The position numbers and the translations under genes are program-made. DNA of 40,914 nucleotides, taken from contig PSRH01000195.1 in assembly GCA_003175915.1 (NCBI GenBank), positions 1 to 40,914 on the forward strand. Direction: 5' to 3'. The DNA is from Candidatus Melainabacteria bacterium (GTDB lineage: Bacteria; Cyanobacteriota; Vampirovibrionia; Obscuribacterales; Obscuribacteraceae). The notes under the pieces are model-generated. The model was not told where the DNA came from and ran no database searches. It saw only the letters and a list, made by a program, of their open reading frames with translations. Below, one piece after another: positions 16,372-24,634 of the stretch; positions within the stretch are counted from its first letter, which is position 1, and every line of letters starts with the position of its first letter.

Positions 16372-18702
16372 ATGGCGGCACGGGTTATGAAAGTTCGCAA
16401 AAAGCAAGGGCAACTGGCCTTTTACGCTGCGGCGCTAATTTCACTGATAGTCCTCATCCTCGGACTTTTTGCTTACGAGGTGTCCGAATATTGCCTGGCT
16501 CGTGGACAACTGCAGACGGCCGTCGAAGCATCCGCCCTGGCTTGCGAAACGACGCTTGCTTCCTCGGGCACGCCCAATAGCCAGAATAGCTTGAGCAATG
16601 CCTATCTTGCTGCCGCCCACATATTCCAACTGAATTCAATTCTGGGCAACTCGCTGGCTGGAGCCTCCCTCTCAAGCTGTGGCGACCCTCCACCTACGGC
16701 TGCTGGTGAAGCTGCTATTTCTTTCCAACTCTTAGATCCAATCACCTATCAACCTGATCCAAATCCGCTAGCTGGAGCAGCAGGCGGTGCGGTTATCCAG
16801 GCGACCGGCAAATATGCTTATATGCCGAGCTTCAGCAGATTCGTTGGTGTGACGATTCAACCAATCCGCCTTGAGGCCTCCATCTTGTCCGGAGTGCGGC
16901 CACTGGATCTGGTTGTCGCCATGGACGTCTCGGGCGGCATGGACGATGCCACACCTGTCACCCTGGTACACCGCTATTGGGACTTCGATAACAATTATTC
17001 GCCACATCATGTCGTTTATATGATTCCTGATGCTCACGGTGATCCCAATCAGCCGGCAGAGGGTTATTTAGGTGATTTGTTCTGTTATCAGGCGCCCAAC
17101 GTCAATGGTCTCTGGCCGCAGGGACTGCAGAATGGCGCACTACCTACGCTTCCTAATTGCCAACAAAAATTCAGCGAAATTCCCAACACTGCCACCTGTA
17201 AGCTGAGAAGCAATGGCACAACGGACGCCGGCAACCCTCCAGGCAACTACGTCGCCGCTTATGCCGGAGACAATGGACCATCAGGAGGAGGTCAACAAAA
17301 CGGCGGCAACGTGAATGCTGACGTAAACGCCATTGCTACTTGCGTGCAGGCCGTCGATAACGCCAGCGCCGGAACAACTGGCTTCGGATGGGGCGGTCCT
17401 ATTCCTGACTCTGTCGGTGGTTTCGTTCCACCAGATCCGCGCAATCAACCGATGATCAATCTTACCCAGGCCATCTATCAAGGAGAGCTGCACGGCATAA
17501 CCGGGCAACAAATCATTCAAGCATTCAATGCCGGCAATGCAGCCGCGGCTCCCGTAGCCAGCATGTACATTCAAATGACCAGCCCGAACTCGGCTAGCAT
17601 GGAGTGCTTAGTGCCGGCCGGCCCACCTTTCGTGCAAAATTCCATATCCGGCTTCCCGTCGAGCTACATTCGCTATGGCATGGAGTTTGCCTCAGGATCA
17701 ACTGCCTCTGATCCAAATGAGGTGTTGTCCCCGACCGGAACCCAGGGACCAAGCACCGGTAATGTTCCTACCGTTAGCTGGGGTCCGACATTTAGCAATA
17801 CCTTTACCGATATCGTCGTCAATCTAGACGGCAAAACCAAGTTCGATTCATATACGTCGGGTGTCTACAATTTCCCGTGTGTCGGCGCTCTCGTCGAAGG
17901 ATCAAGAGGCACTCTGGACGATCCGAATTTAGCAACAGGCAGCGGCCTGGACCTAGGCGCGCTGGGCGGTATCACGCCGCAAGCCGGCTATCAGGCTGCC
18001 TACCAACAAGCAGCACTTCTGCAAATTCAGCCCTTGCGAGCGATTGTCACCACCCTTCCTAACTTCTTAAATCTGGCGACCAAGGTTGGTGATACAAATC
18101 TCGGCTTCTCCTCATTTAACGATACTGCCGGTACCGCTCCCACGCAGACTTTCCATGATGCAAACATTTCGCCCATCTACCCGGCTGGCGGTTCAAACAA
18201 CTATCCCCTACCGGGAATTCAATTGGGAGCGAACAATATCAACGCAATCACCGGTGCTTTGCCGGGCTTGCGAGTGGGCGGCAACCGAAACGTTGCTAAG
18301 GCGATTCAAACAGCACGGCAACAGCTGACAAGCAGGGGCCGACAGAATTCGCAAAAAGCGATATTGCTTATCGTCGATGGTGCTCCGGAGGAAAACCTCA
18401 ACGGCGCTGTAGATCCAACGACCGCACTTGCCGACGCCCGCGCTCAGGCGGTACTGGCCAAGCAAGACAGCATTGCCATCTTCTGCGTGGCGGTGACATC
18501 CGATGCCACCACCCAAAGTGCTGAGGCAGCAATCTATAATGATACCAATAACAACCCAACCAGCGGCGGCCTGTCAGCGATAGCCGGCCGCGGTGGGCGT
18601 TTCTACCAGGTTCAATACAGCGGTGCCAGTGGCGCCCAGACCAACCTGACGAACGCCTTTGGCAATGTCCTTAGGCAACTTGTCAGTCTGATGCGAAAGT
18701 AG
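16372..18702 (+). CDS. TadG-like membrane-anchored protein with interrupted VWA domain
   Basis: 776 aa. Residues about 12-36 (GQLAFYAAALISLIVLILGLFAYEV) form the single N-terminal transmembrane helix of the TadE/TadG pilus-associated family, followed by the usual amphipathic stretch (LARGQLQTAVEASALACETTLA). A VWA domain starts at LDLVVAMDVSGGMDD (metal-site Asp185, Ser187; the second Ser of DXSXS is Gly189). It then breaks off for about 350 Gly/Asn/Pro-rich residues containing scattered Cys, and resumes at about residue 555 (LRAIVTTLPNFLNLA, LGFSSFNDTAGT, AILLIVDGAPEEN, AIFCVAVTSD). TadG-type proteins sit outside the inner membrane and support Flp pilus assembly or adhesion. The gene stands alone, 6 kb from the end of the Tad operon. 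ATGs at 16372 and 16387 are both possible starts. Confidence 0.85.
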   Translation: MAARVMKVRKKQGQLAFYAAALISLIVLILGLFAYEVSEYCLARGQLQTAVEASALACETTLASSGTPNSQNSLSNAYLAAAHIFQLNSILGNSLAGASLSSCGDPPPTAAGEAAISFQLLDPITYQPDPNPLAGAAGGAVIQATGKYAYMPSFSRFVGVTIQPIRLEASILSGVRPLDLVVAMDVSGGMDDATPVTLVHRYWDFDNNYSPHHVVYMIPDAHGDPNQPAEGYLGDLFCYQAPNVNGLWPQGLQNGALPTLPNCQQKFSEIPNTATCKLRSNGTTDAGNPPGNYVAAYAGDNGPSGGGQQNGGNVNADVNAIATCVQAVDNASAGTTGFGWGGPIPDSVGGFVPPDPRNQPMINLTQAIYQGELHGITGQQIIQAFNAGNAAAAPVASMYIQMTSPNSASMECLVPAGPPFVQNSISGFPSSYIRYGMEFASGSTASDPNEVLSPTGTQGPSTGNVPTVSWGPTFSNTFTDIVVNLDGKTKFDSYTSGVYNFPCVGALVEGSRGTLDDPNLATGSGLDLGALGGITPQAGYQAAYQQAALLQIQPLRAIVTTLPNFLNLATKVGDTNLGFSSFNDTAGTAPTQTFHDANISPIYPAGGSNNYPLPGIQLGANNINAITGALPGLRVGGNRNVAKAIQTARQQLTSRGRQNSQKAILLIVDGAPEENLNGAVDPTTALADARAQAVLAKQDSIAIFCVAVTSDATTQSAEAAIYNDTNNNPTSGGLSAIAGRGGRFYQVQYSGASGAQTNLTNAFGNVLRQLVSLMRK

Positions 18703-19006
18703 AAAGTGCGCTTCCTCTGCTACAAGCTAGCGTTGGAGCTGGCTCTGGCAAATTCATTTAGTTTTACCTGTTCTTTCCGCCAAACCGGTTTATCATCAAC
18801 AATCAAAGATCTTAAGCCAAAGGCATCGTGTTCAGATAATTGAACTCTTTGGTTTCTTGATGCGTCATGGAATATAGCCAGTCGAGGTAGGTAAGGACGG
18901 CATTAAGCTGTCTAATAAATCTGTATCCGTTTGCCGACAGGCAAGGGTGATCAGTTGCCGCGCATTTGCCTCGAAAATAGAGGGAGCCGTCGGATTCCAA
19001 TTAGAT
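18703..19006. other. Intergenic region of 304 bp upstream of dnaB
   Basis: Between the VWA gene and dnaB. It should contain the dnaB promoter, but no -35/-10 pair with correct spacing stands out. An AACCGGTT palindrome lies at about 18783-18790. Weak minus-strand frames here have TTG starts and no ribosome-binding site, and are not believed. Confidence 0.4.
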
Positions 19007-20371
19007 ATGACTATTGAAACAGAAATACAAGATTCAAGCCTGGATAGATTGCCGCCGCAGTCGCTGGACTCAGAACAGGCAGTGATTGGCGGACTGCTGG
19101 TCAGTGGGGACGCCATCACCCGCGTCATCGATCTATTGGAACCGGAGCATTTCTATAGAAAAGCGCATACGGTTATATACGCTGCCATGCTCGACCTATT
19201 CGACAAGAATGAGCCGATCGATATAGTAACAGTATCCCAGTACCTCAAAGACGAGGGCAAACTGGAAAATATCGGCGGCCGTCAATACATAACCGATCTT
19301 TCCCTTTCGGTAGCCACCACGGCGAATCTTGAATACTACGCCCGCATTGTTCAAGAGAAGGCTCTTCTCCGCAGTTTAATCAAGGCCGGCACCGAGATTG
19401 TCAGTACTTCCTATGAAGAACCTGATGCTGACGCTGCTATAGACCGCGCTGAGCATCTAATTTTTAATCTGGCTCAGCGGCGCAGCATGCAGCAATTGAT
19501 TCACATAAAGAATATCGTTGAGGCATCTTTTCAGCGCATCGAACAAAGATACGAGAACCGCGATTCGCTTTCAGGTGTGCCCAGCGGGTTTTATGATCTG
19601 GATGCACTTACTTCAGGGTTCCAACAGTCGGATTTGATCATCGTTGCAGCACGCCCATCAATGGGAAAAACTGCCCTGTGTTTGACCGTGGCGCAACACG
19701 TCGCTATCGATCAAAAAATTCCGGTGGCCATATTCAGTCTGGAAATGTCGAAAGAACAGCTGGTTCAAAGAATGCTTTGTTCCGAAGCATCGATCGATGC
19801 AAATCGTCTTAGGACAGGACATCTGCATACTAACGACTGGACGCATCTGGCTATGGCAATGGGTCGGCTTGGTGAAGCGCCAATCTTCATTGATGATTCG
19901 GCTTTGCTCAATGTTTTGGAAATACGGGCAAAGGCCAGGCGATTGAAAGCAGAAATGAAGGGACTGGGACTGATCATTGTCGACTATATTCAGTTGCTGC
20001 AGGGACGAAAACAAACGGATAATCGTGTCCAGGAAGTCTCAGAAATTTCCCGAAGTCTTAAGACACTGGCGCGTGAAATCGATGTGCCGGTGATTGCTCT
20101 TTCTCAGTTATCTCGCGCCGTAGAAGCTCGTCAAAACAAGCGCCCGATGTTGTCGGACCTGAGAGAATCTGGGAGCATTGAACAAGACGCCGATATCGTC
20201 ATGTTTATTTATCGCGACGATTATTACAATCCGGAGAGTGAGCGTCGTGGCGAAGCTGAAATCATCATCGCTAAACAGCGTAATGGTCCAACCGGCACGG
20301 TCGATCTCTTGTATCAGTCGAGCATCACGCGCTTCTTGAACAAGGTACACAACCAATACAACAGCGTTTGA
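19007..20371 (+). CDS. dnaB: Replicative DNA helicase DnaB
   Basis: 454 aa, standard length. The hexameric 5'-3' helicase that unwinds DNA at the replication fork and recruits primase. N-terminal domain: PPQSLDSEQAVIGGLLVSGDA through HFYRKAHTVIYAAMLDLF. The RecA-like domain has Walker A ARPSMGKTALCLTVAQ, IFSLEMSKEQLVQRML (motif 1a), LIIVDYIQLL (Walker B), ALSQLSRAVEAR with DLRESGSIEQDADIVMFIYRDDYY (motif 3 and arginine-finger region), and IIAKQRNGPTGTVDLLY. No intein interrupts it. The ATG at 19007 gives the family N-terminus; upstream in-frame codons (to 18947) add residues of no DnaB character. It ends 12 bp from the convergent beta-propeller gene. Confidence 0.96.
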   Translation: MTIETEIQDSSLDRLPPQSLDSEQAVIGGLLVSGDAITRVIDLLEPEHFYRKAHTVIYAAMLDLFDKNEPIDIVTVSQYLKDEGKLENIGGRQYITDLSLSVATTANLEYYARIVQEKALLRSLIKAGTEIVSTSYEEPDADAAIDRAEHLIFNLAQRRSMQQLIHIKNIVEASFQRIEQRYENRDSLSGVPSGFYDLDALTSGFQQSDLIIVAARPSMGKTALCLTVAQHVAIDQKIPVAIFSLEMSKEQLVQRMLCSEASIDANRLRTGHLHTNDWTHLAMAMGRLGEAPIFIDDSALLNVLEIRAKARRLKAEMKGLGLIIVDYIQLLQGRKQTDNRVQEVSEISRSLKTLAREIDVPVIALSQLSRAVEARQNKRPMLSDLRESGSIEQDADIVMFIYRDDYYNPESERRGEAEIIIAKQRNGPTGTVDLLYQSSITRFLNKVHNQYNSV

Positions 20372-20383
20372 GAATGTTTTGGG

Positions 20384-21832
20384 CTATTCACTGAAAATCG
20401 GCACAAGCAAGAATTCATCGCTTGGGTAACCGATCACCGGCTGTTTTTCAAAAGCCAGAGCGGTGGTATCAAGCAATCCGATTGCTTCTGTAACTTCACT
20501 TGAAACAAGGATCTCATGCTTGTTCGGCAAAAGCGCCAGGGCTCCGGGAAAGTCAACGTCCAACGGTAATTTGATATCTTGCAACCTCTTGTGCTCGGCC
20601 AAGTCAAACACGCTTATAGTATTGTCTTTAGCGTTAGCGACAAACAAACGTTCGCCGGTCTCGTCAAGAGTTAGGCCAGTCGGCGCAGCACCTGTTTTCA
20701 GGGTTTGTACCACCTGATGCTTGATCAGGTCCACGACCGAGACAGTATTGGAAACACGATTGGACACGTAGGCACGCTCGCTGTTTGGACTAATGGCAAT
20801 GGCGTTTGGTAACGCACCCACGGCAACCGTCGCCAGCACCTTCTGATTTTGAGTCGAAATAATGGTAATTTTCCCTGCCGGCGCATTTAAAACAACCACG
20901 GCACTGCCGTTAGGAGTGACAGCCAGGCGCGCCGGTCCGGTGAGAACTTTAGTGTGAACCAGAAGTCTGCTGTTTTCAGCCTCGATTACCGCCACACTGC
21001 TGGTCGCACTTTCGGAAACATAGATCAGCTTGCCGTCAGGCAAAGCAGCTACGCCCTTGGGAGCACTGTGGGGAGGTAAGTTGATTTGCCCGATGAACTC
21101 GCGGCTGGTGGGATCAAGCTTAAGAACTCGATGTTTCGACTGATCCGTAATGTAGAGCACGCCATCCGCGTAAGCCAGTCCGGCCGGTGTTCCTTCCGTA
21201 GGAAATTCGGCGATCTTGGCAAAAGTGTTTTCATCCAGCAAGGAAACTTTGCCGGCCTTGGGTGAGCTAACAAAAATGCCAACGTGTACCGGTCCGTTAT
21301 GGCGGGGTTTTCGAGGTTGCGAAACTGAGCTTGGTGAATCCGTTTGAGGCACATCTGAAAAGGTAACCGGGTGTTGTCCCACGGCCGGCTTCAGTATCGT
21401 CGGTAGAACAAAATCCTCCGGAACGATCAAATCAGGAGCAAACTTGCATTCCAGCAAGGACTTTCTTAAGGTATCGGGCAAATCGGCCGGCACCACCAGG
21501 GTTTGTTTGGAAGCACGCTTGAGGACTTTCAAGTAGAACCAACCATTGCTGAAGCTGAGAAGATCCGGTTGCGAGGAATCAGGATAGACACCCCTGAGGG
21601 GCGTCTCCGGGTGTTTGATCGGCTGAGCGGTGCCGGCCATAAGGGGGATATAGAGGTCTCCTGCTTTCGTTTCGAGCGCACCATCTAAACGGATTTTGGA
21701 CTCAGGAAACATTTTCGTCAGAGCTTCTCTCAAGTCGCTCGGCAGTTTGGTGGCACCAGCCGGTGGCAGGGCCAGAGCGAACCCTAAAAAAAAGCAGGCG
21801 GCAAGCGACAGAAAGCGCTCTAATCCGCGCAT
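20384..21832 (-). CDS. Secreted YVTN-type beta-propeller protein
   Basis: About 482 aa. A signal peptide is visible at the ATG at 21832 (MRGLERFLSLAACFFLGFA, then LPPAGA), so the protein is exported. An earlier ATG (21871) would overlap the end of dnaJ by 23 bp. About 160 residues follow that start TKLPSDLREALTKMFPESKIRLDGALETK and may form a separate small domain. The C-terminal 300 residues form a seven-bladed-type propeller with YVTN repeats: KLIYVSESATSSVAVIEAEN, NSERAYVSNRVSNTVSVVDL, ERLFVANAKDNTISVFDLAEH. Such propellers (YncE-like) bind partners or ligands in the periplasm or at the surface, and no enzyme activity is evident. It sits immediately downstream of grpE-dnaJ, probably in the same transcript. 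Confidence 0.85.
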   Translation of the reverse strand: MRGLERFLSLAACFFLGFALALPPAGATKLPSDLREALTKMFPESKIRLDGALETKAGDLYIPLMAGTAQPIKHPETPLRGVYPDSSQPDLLSFSNGWFYLKVLKRASKQTLVVPADLPDTLRKSLLECKFAPDLIVPEDFVLPTILKPAVGQHPVTFSDVPQTDSPSSVSQPRKPRHNGPVHVGIFVSSPKAGKVSLLDENTFAKIAEFPTEGTPAGLAYADGVLYITDQSKHRVLKLDPTSREFIGQINLPPHSAPKGVAALPDGKLIYVSESATSSVAVIEAENSRLLVHTKVLTGPARLAVTPNGSAVVVLNAPAGKITIISTQNQKVLATVAVGALPNAIAISPNSERAYVSNRVSNTVSVVDLIKHQVVQTLKTGAAPTGLTLDETGERLFVANAKDNTISVFDLAEHKRLQDIKLPLDVDFPGALALLPNKHEILVSSEVTEAIGLLDTTALAFEKQPVIGYPSDEFLLVPIFSE

Positions 21833-21848
21833 CCATTGAGGGCGCCAA

Positions 21849-23141
21849 CTACTTATCTTCGTGCTCGCCATTCTTCGGTCTGAATACCTCGACGATTCTT
21901 TCAAAAAGGGATGGATCTTCCTTGGTTTGTGATTCGTCTTGCTGTTTATCCAGATCGTCTCCATTCTTCGACGGCTTGTCGTCAGGCTTGCCAGAAGCAA
22001 TCGGCTTATCTTGGGCAGAGGCTGGAGATCCGGCTTCAGGAGCTGATTTATCGGGAGCCACGTTTAAAGACTCCGAGCGTAACTGGGCAAGCTTCTCCAG
22101 AAGTTTGCGCTCTTCACTGCTCAGTTTAGTCGGAGTCGTAACCGTCAAATGAACGAGTTGATCACCACGCCGCGCCGGGTTGCCTAAGCGAGGTACGCCC
22201 AGACCCTTCATCACAATCATTGTGCCGGTCTGGGTTCCAGGAGCAATTTTCAGAAGCTTTTCACCCTCTACAGTTGGCACTATTATCTCGCCGCCCAACG
22301 CGGCCATGGAAAAACTGATCGGCTGATTGTAATGAATGGTGTCTCCATCCCGGACGAATTTTTCGTGTTCTTTAACGTGAATGATGATGAACAGGTCGCC
22401 ATACGGACCGCCGCGCCTGCCCTTATCACCGGCCGAACTAAGCCTTATCCGCGAACCGGATTCAACTCCTGCCGGTACACTAAAATCGAAGTCGCGCGCC
22501 TTTTTCAACAACCCCTCTCCGCGACAATCGCGGCATGGTTTTTCGATCTTGCGACCATTGCCCTGGCAGGTTGGGCATTCCATCACTCTAATACTTTGCC
22601 CGAACCAGCTGTTAACTACCTGCTGCACTTGCCCTATACCGGCACAACTGGCACAAGTAGTGATATTGCTACCTTGAGCGGCGCCGGTGCCATCGCAGGT
22701 GGTGCACTCCTCCATGCGCTTGATCGAGACTTTTTTGTCTACCCCGAAGACCGCATCGAGAAATTCGATTTGTAAATCATATTTGAGGTGGGCACCCGGT
22801 TCTGGCCCGCCGCGCCTGCCTCCCGAACGCAGTCCTCCGCCGAAAAACACCTCGATAATGTCATCTATGCCGAAACCAGCAAATGAACTGAAGTCGATGT
22901 CGTCAAAGCTGCGCGTGTTCCCTTTCACGCCTTCATGACCGTATCGATCATAGAGAGCGCGCTTTTGGCTATCGAAAAGCACATCGTAGGCTTCGCTAAG
23001 CTCCTTGAATGCCGCTTCATCGCCGCTGCCTTTTACATCAGGATGAAGCTGTCTGGCACGGCTGCGATAAGCCTTCTTTATCTCTTCAGGAGAGGCTTTT
23101 CTGGAGACACCTAAGACCTCGTAATAATCTCGTTTGGCCAT
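21849..23141 (-). CDS. dnaJ: Chaperone protein DnaJ with extended charged tail
   Basis: 430 aa (usual length about 370-380). Co-chaperone that delivers substrates to DnaK and stimulates its ATPase. J domain: MAKRDYYEVLGVSRKASPEEIKKAYR with HPD at residues 33-35. A Gly/Phe-rich linker (SFAGFGIDDIIEVFFGGGLR) follows, then four CXXCXGXG zinc motifs at residues 146-210 (CTTCDGTG, CASCAGIG, CPTCQGNG, CRDCRGEG). The two substrate-binding domains follow (FDFSVPAGVESGSRIRL, GGEIIVPTVEGEKLLKIAPGTQTG). After about residue 350 comes a 70-residue, Lys/Asp/Glu/Ser/Pro-rich tail ending in FERIVEVFRPKNGEHEDK, not typical of DnaJ. The ATG at 23141 is preferred over a TTG three codons upstream. It lies 51 bp after grpE. 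No dnaK is in the window. Confidence 0.95.
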   Translation of the reverse strand: MAKRDYYEVLGVSRKASPEEIKKAYRSRARQLHPDVKGSGDEAAFKELSEAYDVLFDSQKRALYDRYGHEGVKGNTRSFDDIDFSSFAGFGIDDIIEVFFGGGLRSGGRRGGPEPGAHLKYDLQIEFLDAVFGVDKKVSIKRMEECTTCDGTGAAQGSNITTCASCAGIGQVQQVVNSWFGQSIRVMECPTCQGNGRKIEKPCRDCRGEGLLKKARDFDFSVPAGVESGSRIRLSSAGDKGRRGGPYGDLFIIIHVKEHEKFVRDGDTIHYNQPISFSMAALGGEIIVPTVEGEKLLKIAPGTQTGTMIVMKGLGVPRLGNPARRGDQLVHLTVTTPTKLSSEERKLLEKLAQLRSESLNVAPDKSAPEAGSPASAQDKPIASGKPDDKPSKNGDDLDKQQDESQTKEDPSLFERIVEVFRPKNGEHEDK

Positions 23142-23192
23142 CGTCGACAACGGGATACCTACGCCTCCCCTACGTGCATAATCAATTTTCTG

Positions 23193-24380
23193 CTATTCAT
23201 CCGAGGACTGCCTGTCAGCATAAGCCTTCATTTCCGCCAATTCAACAGAATTTTCGGAAGCTTTCTTTTCTTCGTCGGTGGCCTGGGGCTTATCGGCAGA
23301 CTTGCTAGCTGAACGCTTGTGCTCCCCCGATTTCCTTGTTGACGCGTGCTTTTCCTTTTCGTCTTCTACGTCTTGATGGGTTCTTACTCTTAAATCGTTG
23401 GCATTGGTTCCGACCGTAGCATCGAAAGCAGGCAACTCCGCAGTGGCGCTGGCCAGATCATCAAACTTGCTAGATTCTTTCTCCTCTTGGGAGGTTTCCC
23501 TGGTTTCTATTTCTAGCGGAGCTACCTCCTCCTTTTGGACAGCAGGCGCGGCCTCTTCTTGGCGCTCCGCTATTTCAGCTGGCCCAGCCGCTTCGTCCGC
23601 TTCTTTGTGCTCCGCCTTGCTACTTGCTTTGGTGGCGACGTTTACCAACGAGGGTCGAATCACCTTATCGCGCATAAGATAGCCCCGGCGCAGATCGTGA
23701 ACAATAGCGCCTTCCGGCTGTTCGTTCGTCTCGATTTGTTGGACAGGCTCGTGGAATTTCGGGTCAAAGGGCTGACCAATAACGTCCATCGCCTTGACGC
23801 CCATCTGCTCAAGACATTTTGTGAATCTGTTGTAAATTAACTTCAAACTCTCCAGAATATTGCGCGCTTCCGATTCAGGGGTAAAGCTTCCCTGGGCACG
23901 GTCGAGGTCGTCCACGGCCGGCAAAATACTCTCCACCGCTCGTTGAGCACCCAATCCCAGCAACTCTTCGCGCTCACGTTCGGTTCTCTTGCGAAAATTG
24001 TCGAAATCCGCAGCCATCCTCTTGTAAAGGTTTTCTACTTCATTCGCCTTGGCCTCAATCTGAGACATCTGTTGCTGCATGCTCTGGCAATTGCTGCAAC
24101 CCCGGGCACCAACACCTTCAGGGCCTAGCGGGCCGCCACCTATGCCAAAATCATCGGGGGCCACGTCTTCTCCAGCGTACATGGCCCGATAGAAAGCCTT
24201 GGCGGCGTTCATTCGAGAGTTGCGTTCTCCGCCTTGCGACTCGGCAGCGGCTCCAGCAGGTGCTGCTACCCGTTCCTGACCGCCGCCAAGGGAATCCTCC
24301 GTTTCGTTATCCGACCTTGCCTCGGATGATTCCTCGGTTTGATCCTCTTTGTTTAAGCGATCTTCTGCTTCCTCTGCCAT
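23193..24380 (-). CDS. grpE: Nucleotide exchange factor GrpE with long N- and C-terminal extensions
   Basis: 395 aa, about twice the usual 180-220. GrpE releases ADP from DnaK. The core is at residues about 100-250: a coiled coil (QMSQIEAKANEVENLYKRMAADFDNFRKRTEREREELL), then ILPAVDDLDRA, GVKAMDVIGQPFDPKFHEPV and the beta-domain HDLRRGYLMRDKVIRPSLVNVA, all diagnostic. The first 94 residues are acidic and Gly/Ala-rich and are followed by a CSNC pair (Cys95, Cys98). The last 145 residues are Glu/Lys/Ala/Ser-rich low complexity, likely disordered. Start is the ATG at 24380. It is the first gene of a grpE-dnaJ-propeller operon. I see no CIRCE operator upstream, so heat-shock regulation cannot be read from sequence. 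Confidence 0.92.
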   Translation of the reverse strand: MAEEAEDRLNKEDQTEESSEARSDNETEDSLGGGQERVAAPAGAAAESQGGERNSRMNAAKAFYRAMYAGEDVAPDDFGIGGGPLGPEGVGARGCSNCQSMQQQMSQIEAKANEVENLYKRMAADFDNFRKRTEREREELLGLGAQRAVESILPAVDDLDRAQGSFTPESEARNILESLKLIYNRFTKCLEQMGVKAMDVIGQPFDPKFHEPVQQIETNEQPEGAIVHDLRRGYLMRDKVIRPSLVNVATKASSKAEHKEADEAAGPAEIAERQEEAAPAVQKEEVAPLEIETRETSQEEKESSKFDDLASATAELPAFDATVGTNANDLRVRTHQDVEDEKEKHASTRKSGEHKRSASKSADKPQATDEEKKASENSVELAEMKAYADRQSSDE

Positions 24381-24634
24381 TAACCCCTTCCCCCAAACTC
24401 ATCTTGACATGAAAAGTGCTGTCCCGGTGAGTAGTAAGTTTGCTCGCCCAGGTCTTAATCGTACTAAGAACCTAAGAGCTACTTTAGCCCAAGCAACAAT
24501 GGGCCGCCCTTATAATTCTATGGCACGTTCAGCTTAATTTAGTCAGTTTAGTCTTTTAACAATACTTCTTGGGCTGCCCGGCTCGTTTAAGGCTTGCCAA
24601 TCAAGCCCAACTTTGATAAGCGCCTTCGCCACCG
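24381..24634. promoter_or_regulatory. Intergenic region carrying the grpE-dnaJ promoter
   Basis: 254 bp between the end of tadC and the start of grpE, both on the minus strand. An AT-rich segment around 24505-24530 (TAGAATTATAAG on the minus strand) could be a -10 for grpE, but no well-spaced -35 is present and no CIRCE-type inverted repeat (TTAGCACTC/GAGTGCTAA) is seen. No terminator with a clear U-tract for the Tad operon is evident. Confidence 0.4.

Noticed and set aside
18812..19000. Minus-strand frame upstream of dnaB
   Set aside because: TTG start with no Shine-Dalgarno sequence, and it overlaps the likely dnaB promoter region.
24511..24516. TATAAT on the plus strand
   Set aside because: No gene follows on the plus strand, and no -35 box is found at a suitable distance.
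24381..24634. CIRCE heat-shock operator upstream of grpE
   Set aside because: Looked for TTAGCACTC/GAGTGCTAA on both strands; not present.
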